Assembly (NCBI RefSeq): GCF_017310505.1
Contig: NZ_CP065957.1
Location: forward strand, 930,001 to 994,000
Direction: 5' to 3'
DNA from: Methylacidiphilum caldifontis
GTDB lineage: Bacteria > Verrucomicrobiota > Verrucomicrobiia > Methylacidiphilales > Methylacidiphilaceae
Length of the DNA stretch: 64,000 nucleotides
Numbering within the stretch: position 1 is the first letter of the stretch; every line of letters starts with the position of its first letter. The notes below the pieces were generated by a model that made no database searches, was not told the origin of the DNA, and saw only the letters and a list, made by a program, of their open reading frames with translations. This document shows positions 1 to 7,658 of the stretch, in pieces. The position numbers and the translations under genes are program-made.

Positions 1-582
1 AATCTTCAGATCTGTGGGGAAGCGGGCAATGCTTACGATGGTTTTGAATTGATAGGGAAAGTGTTGCCCGATATCGCAATCATTAATCTTTCCATGCCGG
101 GTAAAAACGGTTTGGAACTTATTAGGGATATCCGCTGTGCCTATCCTCAGGTCCACAATCTTGTTTTTTCCATGCATGATGAAATGATTTATGCCGAAAG
201 AGCTTTAAAGGCTGGTGCAAGGGGTTATGTGATGATGACTGAAGGGGGGGAAAAACTGATAGAGGCGATTTACAAAATTGCTAGGGGAAAGATCGCTGTC
301 AGCCCGAAAGTTTCAAACCTAATTATTTCCAATATATCAACAAAAACTCAAAAAACGATCAATAATCCCACCCAGCTTTTGAGCAACCGGGAATTTGAAA
401 TTTTTCAACTTATAGGCAAAGGTTATGGCATAAGACAGATCTCAGAACAACTGCATATCAGCGTCAAAACCGTTGAATCGTATAGAAGCTCAATCAAGGA
501 AAAGCTGAAAATCAAATCTACCGAAGAACTTGTTCACTATGCGGTAAGCTGGTGTCAAGCTGAATTTCTAGGAATGAAATAA
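1..582 (+). CDS. NarL/FixJ-type response regulator, 5' partial, atypical receiver
   Basis: The reading frame is open from base 1, so the true start lies before the window; a TTG at 49 is only an internal codon. A receiver domain is followed by a LuxR/GerE helix-turn-helix (LSNREFEIFQLIGKG ... ISVKTVESYRSSIKEKL, about bases 380-530). Family members bind promoter DNA after phosphorylation by a histidine kinase. Here the position of the phospho-accepting Asp, just before LSMPGKNGLEL, is Asn (codon aat at 85-87), and the conserved Lys after GYVM is Met (235-237). The domain may therefore act without phosphorylation. The partner kinase is not in the window. The family is clear; the target genes are unknown. 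Confidence 0.85.
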   Translation, partial: NLQICGEAGNAYDGFELIGKVLPDIAIINLSMPGKNGLELIRDIRCAYPQVHNLVFSMHDEMIYAERALKAGARGYVMMTEGGEKLIEAIYKIARGKIAVSPKVSNLIISNISTKTQKTINNPTQLLSNREFEIFQLIGKGYGIRQISEQLHISVKTVESYRSSIKEKLKIKSTEELVHYAVSWCQAEFLGMK

Positions 583-605
583 TCATCACAGGTCGGCTCA
601 TTAAT

Positions 606-1331
606 ATGAAAGATTATTTTGTCAAACGAGCTCAACCCTTCTCTATTTATTTTATTTTCAGCATATTTTTTATCTACGCCTTTTTCCGTTCAGTAGCTAT
701 AGCCGACCGGCTTTCTAGCTCGTATCGATTTAAAGATCCCTACCTGTGGGCCCAGCAGTTTGATTCACCCTCCCGAGATAGATGGCAGAAACCCACAGCC
801 GTTATACAATCCCTGCATTTAAAACCTGGTCAAAAAGTGGTAGATATTGGAGCGGGAACCGGTTATTTCGCTGTCAAACTTGCCCATGCCGTCGGTCCTA
901 CGGGTGAAGTATTAGCGTTAGATAGGGAATCAACCATGGTTAGCTATTTACGGAAAAGAGCGAAAAAAGAGGGGCTAAAAAACCTAAAAGCACGACTTGT
1001 CCATGCCAACGACCCTAAGCTTAAAAGACAGAGCGCCGACCTTATTTTTCTCTGCAACAGCTATCATCATATTCACGATCCTGAATATCTTAAAAAATTG
1101 GCCCTTGCTTTGAAAAAAAACGGTCGCATCTGTGTTATCGATATTAAACCAGGATCTCCACGGCTTTTCCCCGCCACAGCACAATTTAAAAGGCATTTAA
1201 AAATTTCAGCCCAATCCGTAAAGGAAGATTTTGAAAAAGCCGGCTTTAGTCTCGATAAGGAATTTTTCTTTTTACCTTACCAATACTTCCTTGAATTCAA
1301 ACCGCTTTCCGCCTTTCCAGCCAAGTCATAG
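606..1331 (+). CDS. Class I SAM-dependent methyltransferase with N-terminal signal or anchor
   Basis: This 241-residue protein starts with a hydrophobic stretch (residues about 11-33) ending near VAIAD, which looks like a signal peptide or membrane anchor. Next comes a Rossmann methyltransferase core with motif I VVDIGAGTGYFAVKLA (about 79-94), an acidic residue after strand 2 (VLALDRE) and motif IV/post-I region DLIFLCNSYHHIHD. Such proteins transfer methyl groups from S-adenosylmethionine; the substrate cannot be inferred. Export would be odd because SAM is cytoplasmic, so an inner-face anchor is more likely. Its 3' end overlaps the stop of convergent dapB by 6 bases. Confidence 0.7.
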   Translation: MKDYFVKRAQPFSIYFIFSIFFIYAFFRSVAIADRLSSSYRFKDPYLWAQQFDSPSRDRWQKPTAVIQSLHLKPGQKVVDIGAGTGYFAVKLAHAVGPTGEVLALDRESTMVSYLRKRAKKEGLKNLKARLVHANDPKLKRQSADLIFLCNSYHHIHDPEYLKKLALALKKNGRICVIDIKPGSPRLFPATAQFKRHLKISAQSVKEDFEKAGFSLDKEFFFLPYQYFLEFKPLSAFPAKS

Positions 1332-2075
1332 AACTAAATGAGAGGCTAGGCGGTCTAAACCCAGGACATCCCGCATCGAATAGAGTGAAGGCGCTTTGCC
1401 TACTATCCACTTGGCCGCTTTGAGAGAACCCAGGGCAAAAGGAAATCGATTTTCAGCTCTATGGGTTATTTCTATTACTTCTCCAGGCCCACAATACATA
1501 ACTGTGTGTACCCCAACCACGGTTCCTGCTCTCAAGGAATGAACTTGAGGAAGTCTTTCTTTTGTCTTTTCCCCTCTCTTTTCGTCTATCCTTTGATCAA
1601 TCTGTTTTTCTGCTTCAATCAACACCTCTAAAAGCCTTTTTGCCGTCCCACTAGGAGAATCGAGTTTAGTATTATGATGGATATCGATAATATCCTTGTC
1701 ATAGCTTTTTCCCAAAACCAGCGAAGCAACACGAACCAATAATTCCATGAGATTTATTCCCAGTGAGAAATTAGCAGAAAGAACAATAGGGATCTTCTGA
1801 GCCGCTTGCTTGATTTCTTCCAACTCCTCAGCAGTATGACCGGTGGTACCGATCACAAGGGGAAGAGACCGACTCGCCGCTTTTCTTACCAGCTCTTGAC
1901 TAAAAGTATGCACTGAAAAATCGATGAGACAATCTGCTTCTTTATCCAAGAGATCTTCAAGGCTATCCTCTTTATCAGCTAATCCGACAATTTTCACCTC
2001 ATTGTCCAAGGCAGCAGCCTGAACTACCGTTTTCCCCATTTTCCCATCAGCTCCTGTTAAAAGAATTTTTATCAT
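1326..2075 (-). CDS. dapB: 4-hydroxy-tetrahydrodipicolinate reductase
   Basis: It reduces 4-hydroxy-tetrahydrodipicolinate to tetrahydrodipicolinate with NAD(P)H, the second dedicated step of lysine and diaminopimelate synthesis. The 249 residues have an N-terminal nucleotide-binding motif GADGKMGKTV, the GTTGHT segment, and the diagnostic catalytic motif HHNTKLDSPSGTAKRL at about residues 131-146. Length is normal for the family. It is the last gene of dapF-dapA-dapB, 38 bases after dapA, so probably cotranscribed. The start ATG at 2075 precedes KILLTGADGKMGK directly, as expected. Confidence 0.96.
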   Translation of the reverse strand: MIKILLTGADGKMGKTVVQAAALDNEVKIVGLADKEDSLEDLLDKEADCLIDFSVHTFSQELVRKAASRSLPLVIGTTGHTAEELEEIKQAAQKIPIVLSANFSLGINLMELLVRVASLVLGKSYDKDIIDIHHNTKLDSPSGTAKRLLEVLIEAEKQIDQRIDEKRGEKTKERLPQVHSLRAGTVVGVHTVMYCGPGEVIEITHRAENRFPFALGSLKAAKWIVGKAPSLYSMRDVLGLDRLASHLVL

Positions 2076-2113
2076 GTCTCTGTTTTTCCTCTCTGTTTGA
2101 CCGTTTCTCTGGA

Positions 2114-3019
2114 TCAGGCCAACAAGTATTCTAGGTTAGATAACTTTTCTTTTGTGCGTTTTAAGGTTGCTTCGAGTTTGGCTTGATTTTGGGGTTGAAG
2201 AGGAGCCAAGGGAAGTCTTATTTCCGACTCAATCCATCCCTCCATCGCTAACGCCGTTTTTACAGGCACTGGATTAGTCTCGATCATCAGGTCCCTGAAT
2301 AGAGGATAAAGAGCGTGATGGAGAAGACGGGCTTCAGCTGATTTTCCAGAGAGAAATAACCGGACTAAAGCTCCCACCGCTTTGGGAAATAAATTTGAGG
2401 CTACGCTGATTACCCCTACTGCCCCCACACTTAAGAAAGGTAAAGTTAAAGAGTCATCCCCACTCAAAATGGAAAACTCCTCGGGGAGAACCTGTTCTAG
2501 TTGACTCACTCTGTCCACGCTCCCTCCGGCTTCCTTTATGCCAACAATGTTACTGTTTTTTTCCACCAACCTAACAACGGTTTCCACAGAGATATCTACA
2601 CCACATCTTGAAGGAATATTGTAAAGGAGTATGGGCAAAGCAGTCGATGAAGCGATCGAGGAAAAATGCCGGAAAAGCCCTTCTTGCGAAGGCCGATTAT
2701 AATACGGGGATACAAGAAGTATACCATCCACCCCAATTTTTTCGGCTTCTTTTGTCAGATGAATCGCTTCAGCTGTACTGTTTGAGCCCGTTCCAGCAAA
2801 AACCTTTATCCTTTCCCCCGCCACTTCTTTCGACCATCTGATCACTTCAATATGCTCATCGTAACTAAGAGTAGGAGATTCTCCTGTCGTCCCCACCGGT
2901 ACAATGCCCTCAATGTGGTTTTGAATCTGGTTATCGATAAGCCTTTCAAGAGCTTTCTTATCTATGCTTCCTTTTTGAAAAGGGGTTACAATCGCTGTGT
3001 ACGTTCCTTGAATTTTCAT
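2114..3019 (-). CDS. dapA: 4-hydroxy-tetrahydrodipicolinate synthase
   Basis: It condenses pyruvate with aspartate semialdehyde, the entry step of the lysine branch. The 301-residue TIM barrel shows the family motifs VGTTGESPTL (substrate-binding Thr pair), LYNIPSRCGVDI (catalytic Tyr) and the Schiff-base lysine in IVGIKEAGG. It starts at ATG 3019 with MKIQGTYTAIVTPF, typical of DapA. It lies between dapF (13 bases upstream) and dapB and is likely in one operon with them. Nothing is truncated. Confidence 0.96.
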   Translation of the reverse strand: MKIQGTYTAIVTPFQKGSIDKKALERLIDNQIQNHIEGIVPVGTTGESPTLSYDEHIEVIRWSKEVAGERIKVFAGTGSNSTAEAIHLTKEAEKIGVDGILLVSPYYNRPSQEGLFRHFSSIASSTALPILLYNIPSRCGVDISVETVVRLVEKNSNIVGIKEAGGSVDRVSQLEQVLPEEFSILSGDDSLTLPFLSVGAVGVISVASNLFPKAVGALVRLFLSGKSAEARLLHHALYPLFRDLMIETNPVPVKTALAMEGWIESEIRLPLAPLQPQNQAKLEATLKRTKEKLSNLEYLLA

Positions 3020-3032
3020 ATTGGTTTTTGTT

Positions 3033-3854
3033 TTAAGCTATATCTATGGTCCCTACAAAAACTTTTTTTGCAGGACCTTCGAGTATTACCTCGTTAAATG
3101 CCTGATCTAATCTTGTAAAATACACCTTTAAACTATCTCCACTACGAACCAAAACCTCTATCGGGCTATCCATGCCCAAAACTAAGTGAGATATCAAAGC
3201 AGAAGCTGTAACCCCGGATCCGCAAGCCAAAGTTTCTCCTTCCACGCCCCGTTCATAAGTTCTTATCTTTATTTTTTGCTCAGCTACTTTCCAAACAAAA
3301 TTTACATTTGTCCCTTCAGGTTTAAAATCCTCATGCCACCTAATACTAGAACCCAGTGCCCGGAAAGAATCCAGGGAAAGATTTTCATAATCACCAAAAA
3401 GGACAACATGGGGAACTCCCGTATTAATTTTATGGACTTCGAAAAGTCGATCATTGAGTCTCAGAGGAATTTGTAATCTCAAGTCTTTTGGGGAAGGAAC
3501 GGTAATTTTAACCCCTTCTTCAGAAATCCAACCCGTTACCCTCCCGGCATCAGTAATAAAACTAACTTGCTTTTTTTCGATGTTCCCCACTCCTTTTTCA
3601 AAAAGGAATCGGGCAAAACACCGTGCTCCATTCCCACAAAAGCTCGCCCGACTTCCATCGGCATTGAAGTAAACCATTCGGGGCTCAGTCGCATCGCCGT
3701 TTTCTATGACCAGAAGTCCATCTGCTCCTATTCCCCTATAACGGTCGCAAAGATAACTAATTCGAGCAGTGTTTAACTGAATTGAGTTTTTACGATTGTC
3801 GAGCAGAATAAAATCATTACCCGCTCCTTGCATTTTGGTGAAAAAAATGTCCAT
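3033..3854 (-). CDS. dapF: Diaminopimelate epimerase
   Basis: It converts LL-diaminopimelate to the meso form used for peptidoglycan and lysine. The 273 residues start with MDIFFTKMQGAGNDFILLDN and carry both active-site cysteine regions: SFCGNGARC (about residues 72-80) and ETLACGSGVTAS (about 206-217). Length is normal. It is the first gene of the dapF-dapA-dapB run. The divergent hisH starts only 56 bases away, so the two transcripts share a very short AT-rich promoter region. Confidence 0.95.
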   Translation of the reverse strand: MDIFFTKMQGAGNDFILLDNRKNSIQLNTARISYLCDRYRGIGADGLLVIENGDATEPRMVYFNADGSRASFCGNGARCFARFLFEKGVGNIEKKQVSFITDAGRVTGWISEEGVKITVPSPKDLRLQIPLRLNDRLFEVHKINTGVPHVVLFGDYENLSLDSFRALGSSIRWHEDFKPEGTNVNFVWKVAEQKIKIRTYERGVEGETLACGSGVTASALISHLVLGMDSPIEVLVRSGDSLKVYFTRLDQAFNEVILEGPAKKVFVGTIDIA

Positions 3855-3910
3855 AAAAAATTGTTTTTTAGCTAATATTATACAAATTCACTAATAAAAA
3901 AGTTCTAGAA

Positions 3911-4594
3911 TTGCAAAACCGTTGTAACGAACTCGACTTATCCAATCTTCCTGTCGGCATAATCGACTACGGGATGGGTAATCTTAGGAGTGTCGAAAAT
4001 GTTCTTGTTACCTTAGGATGCCGAGTAGAAAGACTCCTTTCTGCCCCCTCCCATACCGATTTTCTTGCCATTGTTTTACCAGGGGTTGGTGCCTTTGGTG
4101 ATTGCATGAAAAGCCTTCGAAATAAAGGGTTTTTAGCCTTCCTTGAACATTGGATATCCAGGGACTTGCCTTTTTTAGGAATTTGCCTAGGATACCAGAT
4201 TCTTTTTGAACAAAGTATGGAATCAGAAGGCTGTGAAGGGCTGGGGATTTTTGAAGGAAGGGTAGTGCGATTTATCGAAGGCAAGGAAAAAATACCCCAT
4301 ATAGGCTGGAATTCGGTTCAAATCGCCAAAAAATCCAGTTACCTCGAAGATATTGTCACAGGTGATTATTTTTATTTTGTTCACAGTTACTATCCCGATG
4401 TCCTCCAGAAAGAAATCATCCTTTTGCATACAGATTACTGTGGAGTCAACTTTAGTAGCGCTATTGCCAAAGGCAATCTTTTAGCCACACAATTTCATCC
4501 TGAAAAAAGCCATAAAAAAGGGATACAACTTTTATCAAACTTCCTTAACAGGGCAAAAATGTACTGGTTGCTTGAGAAAAAGGTGGCAAAATGA
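3911..4594 (+). CDS. hisH: Imidazole glycerol phosphate synthase, glutamine amidotransferase subunit
   Basis: HisH releases ammonia from glutamine and channels it to HisF in histidine synthesis. The class I amidotransferase triad is visible: the cysteine in LGICLGYQILFE, and His and Glu in ATQFHPEKS. The oxyanion segment VLPGVGAFG is also present. No ATG or GTG exists ahead of the conserved VGIIDYGMGNL; the only usual start in the open frame is TTG at 3911, giving about 14 extra N-terminal residues. The start is therefore uncertain. It overlaps hisA by 4 bases. hisF, its partner, is not in this window. Confidence 0.93.
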   Translation: MQNRCNELDLSNLPVGIIDYGMGNLRSVENVLVTLGCRVERLLSAPSHTDFLAIVLPGVGAFGDCMKSLRNKGFLAFLEHWISRDLPFLGICLGYQILFEQSMESEGCEGLGIFEGRVVRFIEGKEKIPHIGWNSVQIAKKSSYLEDIVTGDYFYFVHSYYPDVLQKEIILLHTDYCGVNFSSAIAKGNLLATQFHPEKSHKKGIQLLSNFLNRAKMYWLLEKKVAK

Positions 4595-5307
4595 AAATCT
4601 ATGCTGCTATCGATCTTTTTAAAGGCCAGGTCGTTCGCTTAAGACAAGGCAAAATTGAAGAAATGACTGTTTATTCATCTGATCCAGTCAAAACAGCTCT
4701 TTTCTGGCAGGAACAAGGAGCAGATGGATTGCATATTGTCGATCTGCAAGGAGCATTTGAGGGAAAACCCCAACATCTAGCTCTGCTTGAAAAAATCGCC
4801 CAGGTGGTAACCCTTCCTATCCAGTTTGGAGGGGGATTGAGAACGGAAGAACAAGCTTTAAAGGCCATTGAAAAAGGTGCCCAAAGAGTGATTATTGGAA
4901 GTAGATTAGTCACAGACCCTGAATTTTTGGATAATCTTTCGAAGAAATTAGGCTCAGAGAAAATAGTGGCTGCGTTGGACACCAAAAACGGGGAAGTCCA
5001 GGTTGAAGGATGGAAAAAATCCAGTGGCTATACAGTAGAAAACTTTATAAAATGGATAAAACAGAAAGGAGTCGGATTTTTACTTTACACGAACATCCAG
5101 ACCGATGGGACATTGAACGGGCCCGACATAAAAGGCACTCAAGCTGTGGTTAAAATGAGTTCGTTGCCTGTCTTTGCTTCTGGCGGAATAGGTTGTGACA
5201 AAGACCTTGAAGAGCTTCAAAAAATAAAAGATCTTTATGGGGCTATCTTGGGAAGAAGTTTGTACGAAGGGAAAATTTCTTTGGTTGTAAAAAAGAAAAA
5301 AGATTAG
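4591..5307 (+). CDS. hisA: ProFAR isomerase (phosphoribosylformimino-AICAR-phosphate isomerase)
   Basis: It catalyses the Amadori rearrangement of ProFAR to PRFAR, the substrate of HisH/HisF. The 238-residue barrel has the N-terminal catalytic Asp in YAAIDLFKGQVVRL, the phosphate-binding segments FGGGLRTEEQA and FASGGIG, and the second catalytic Asp region VAALDTKNGEVQVEGW. Its ATG overlaps the hisH stop (ATGA), so translation is probably coupled. The C-terminus ends in a lysine-rich tail. Confidence 0.94.
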   Translation: MKIYAAIDLFKGQVVRLRQGKIEEMTVYSSDPVKTALFWQEQGADGLHIVDLQGAFEGKPQHLALLEKIAQVVTLPIQFGGGLRTEEQALKAIEKGAQRVIIGSRLVTDPEFLDNLSKKLGSEKIVAALDTKNGEVQVEGWKKSSGYTVENFIKWIKQKGVGFLLYTNIQTDGTLNGPDIKGTQAVVKMSSLPVFASGGIGCDKDLEELQKIKDLYGAILGRSLYEGKISLVVKKKKD

Positions 5308-5525
5308 GGCTTAAAATCGACTTTCTTTATTCTCTAATAAATGGCTTTGGTCTTTAAATCTTAGAAAAAAAATCCTGAATATTTTTCAGATTTCTTGCCT
5401 AATAGCTCAAAAAAAGAGATTTATTCTTGATAGCCATATTGAACCCTAGGAGCATCTAGCCTTATCAGCACAACAACCTTCAATTACAATATATTGCTTT
5501 ATAACTCCTTTCTTGAGAAAGTAGT

Positions 5526-5580
5526 TCTCGTAAAAGCGCGAAACTCACGCCATACCATTAGGTTGGCGGGGGTAGTTCAT
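5526..5580 (+). repeat. Solitary relic of a TnpB-element right end (omega RNA scaffold-like)
   Basis: The stretch AAGCGCGAAACTCACGCC and the bases after it, through GTAGTTCAT, match the region right after the stop of the decayed tnpB at 24574-24620 (read on the minus strand). I count about 4 mismatches over 47 bases. No tnpA or tnpB lies beside it, so it is a lone element end. In IS200/IS605-like elements this end encodes the scaffold of the RNA that guides TnpB, and the bases just downstream (from 5581) would be the guide position. They overlap the end of the phosphoesterase gene. Function today is unknown. Confidence 0.7.
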
Positions 5581-5591
5581 AGGGGGGCAAT

Positions 5592-6713
5592 CTATTTTTT
5601 AAAAAAAAGCTGAAGAAAAACGATTTCTGATTTTTGCCCTACTCTAACGGGTGGACCCCATGTACCGGCTCCCCTTGTCACGATGATATGACTTGCCCCT
5701 ATTTTTCTATAGCCATAACTCAAGGGAAAGAGCCGATCTACAATGTAGTTTATAGGCCAAAATTGTCCTTGATGTGTATGCCCACAAACCAAAAGATCCA
5801 CTTGTTCCCTAACCGCTTCATCAATAGCTGTCGGCCTGTGATCCATTACAAAGAGGGGTTTGCTCCTGTCGCTTTCTTTAAGAATTTCCTTGAGTGTTTT
5901 CCTTTTCCTTTTTCCCTCGATGATTTCTACAGCCCTATCATCTCTTCCAATGACGTAAAAAAAATTATCTACTTTCCTTTGTTCATCCCTGAGAACGGCA
6001 ATGCCACAATTTTCGAGAAAGGCCGACAAGCTATCTGAATCATAAAAACATTCATGATTGCCTATACAACTATACACTCCCAAAGGGGCGGCAAGATTTT
6101 TAAAAAATTGATCAATCCCTTCTTTTTCTAAAACTCTTCTGCTCCCGTCAATGAGATCTCCTGGAAGTAAAATTAAATCAGGCTTAAGAGAGAGAATTTT
6201 TTTTATAATAATCGAAAGTCTCCTTTTGCCGATAGTGCCTCCTGCATGGATATCTGAGGCTACAACCACTCGCAATGAAGACAGCGGGCATGTTTTTTCA
6301 ATGCTCAGTTCCATCTTTTTCACTTCGATATCAAGGGTGTTCAGATAACCCTTAATTAAAATCAAAGCTACAAGTCCGACCTCACCAAGGCCTATCATCC
6401 ATAGCCTACCAGCAAAAAAAGCATGAAAAGAGGGTGGAGCAACTATCCATATTCCATCCGCCAGGCATATACCAAAAAAAAAGTAGATAACAGCAGGGAG
6501 CCAAAGGCTAGAGAAAGCCATAAGCCCATTGAGCATAGGTAGATGCAGCCGTTCTTTAATGGCCGAACAGATGAAATAACCCCAAACAGCCCATGCACAA
6601 ATCACCAGATAAAAACCCTGGAAAAATAAAATATGAGGAAGAACCAAAAACCCCCTGAAAATTACATAACCACTAAGCCCATAATAAAGGGCAAAAAAAA
6701 ATCCACGTTTCAT
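5592..6713 (-). CDS. Membrane-anchored metallophosphoesterase (calcineurin-like, YkuE-type)
   Basis: The 373-residue protein has four predicted membrane segments in the first about 130 residues and a C-terminal calcineurin-like phosphoesterase domain. The metal-ligand motifs are in order: VVASDIHAGG, LLPGDLIDG, GNHECFY, VMDHRP and CGHTHQGQFWP. Relatives act on lipid or nucleotide phosphodiesters at the membrane; the substrate here is not known. It ends with a lysine-rich tail close to the relic at 5526-5580. It stands alone, convergent with hisA. Confidence 0.85.
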   Translation of the reverse strand: MKRGFFFALYYGLSGYVIFRGFLVLPHILFFQGFYLVICAWAVWGYFICSAIKERLHLPMLNGLMAFSSLWLPAVIYFFFGICLADGIWIVAPPSFHAFFAGRLWMIGLGEVGLVALILIKGYLNTLDIEVKKMELSIEKTCPLSSLRVVVASDIHAGGTIGKRRLSIIIKKILSLKPDLILLPGDLIDGSRRVLEKEGIDQFFKNLAAPLGVYSCIGNHECFYDSDSLSAFLENCGIAVLRDEQRKVDNFFYVIGRDDRAVEIIEGKRKRKTLKEILKESDRSKPLFVMDHRPTAIDEAVREQVDLLVCGHTHQGQFWPINYIVDRLFPLSYGYRKIGASHIIVTRGAGTWGPPVRVGQKSEIVFLQLFFKK

Positions 6714-7058
6714 TTTATATTCAATCCCCTGTAAAGCCCTCTAATAATGGAATGAGCTTGGCATCATTACTAATATTCCCCTTTTTTTTAGCTCGGAATC
6801 CCTGGGTAATCATGGTTGCTTGATTTTTTAATTATTCAACCTATCCCAATTTAACCGACAGCATTGATAGAGCTCAGCTTATTCAATTTCATTGTTTTTT
6901 GCCCTTCTTTATTTGATCATTATAGGGTTACATCCAAAAGAACCCCCCTTTTGAAAACGGGTTAACTGACAAGGGGATATTTTTGATTGTCTTGACGAAG
7001 AAATATAAAAAGAAGCCTATTCATAGTTGATTTTTGACTCTTTATGTAATCTCATCGA
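6714..7058. other. Intergenic region, no gene seen
   Basis: This is 345 AT-rich bases between the start of the phosphoesterase gene and the 3' end of the doxX-like gene. I see no credible ORF, tRNA, repeat array or strong terminator. The part next to 6713 presumably holds the phosphoesterase promoter. Confidence 0.5.
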
Positions 7059-7526
7059 CTAGCTATTTTTCGAGCGAGTTATAACCTTATCTAGAGAGAG
7101 AGATCCTCCACCCCCAATCAACAAGGCAAATGCACCCGCCCACAGACTCAGAGCATACTCCATGCCTCCATCATGGACAAAAAAAGCTTTCAAATGTGCA
7201 GTAAAAATGGCCACCGTCATGATGATCACTAAATTGAGGGCTGCAATGCGAGTAGCGAAACCCAACAAAAGGAGAACTGCTCCCAAAAACTCACCTCCCC
7301 CTGCTAGAGTTGCCCAGAAGATTCCAGGGACAAGGTGTAATTTTTCGGCAAAACTGCTCGCCGTACCCTCAAGCCCTTTTCCCCCAAACCAACCAAAAAG
7401 TTTTTGTGCTCCATGGGCAAAAAAGATTATACCGAGGACAATCCTTAAAGGGAAAAAAGCCAAGGTTGATGACGTTTGAAAAAGCCAACAAAACAAGTTT
7501 GAATACACTCTTTGCTTTGCTTTCAT
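7059..7526 (-). CDS. DoxX family membrane protein
   Basis: A small four-helix membrane protein of the DoxX type, with the hallmark FFAHGAQKLFGWFGGKG near the N-terminus, then GGGEFLGAVLLLLGFATRIAAL and a second pair of helices. Family members are linked to quinone-related or sulfur redox reactions, but the role here is open. ATG at 7526 fits the family start; the frame is open further up to an ATG at 7622 that lies inside the IS element, so that longer version would be an artefact of insertion. The first 26 bases of the gene are nearly duplicated 74 bases upstream (ATG at 7600). Confidence 0.85.
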   Translation of the reverse strand: MKAKQRVYSNLFCWLFQTSSTLAFFPLRIVLGIIFFAHGAQKLFGWFGGKGLEGTASSFAEKLHLVPGIFWATLAGGGEFLGAVLLLLGFATRIAALNLVIIMTVAIFTAHLKAFFVHDGGMEYALSLWAGAFALLIGGGGSLSLDKVITRSKNS

Positions 7527-7658
7527 TGTGCCAAGTAAACTACAAAGACGCTGCCATGTTTCTAAGCTGATTTGATTATACTCTTTGCTTTGTTTTTCAT
7601 CGCTTTTTTGAGACCTTGACATCCTCCCCGGCCTGAAGGTCGGAGATTCCTACGGCGC

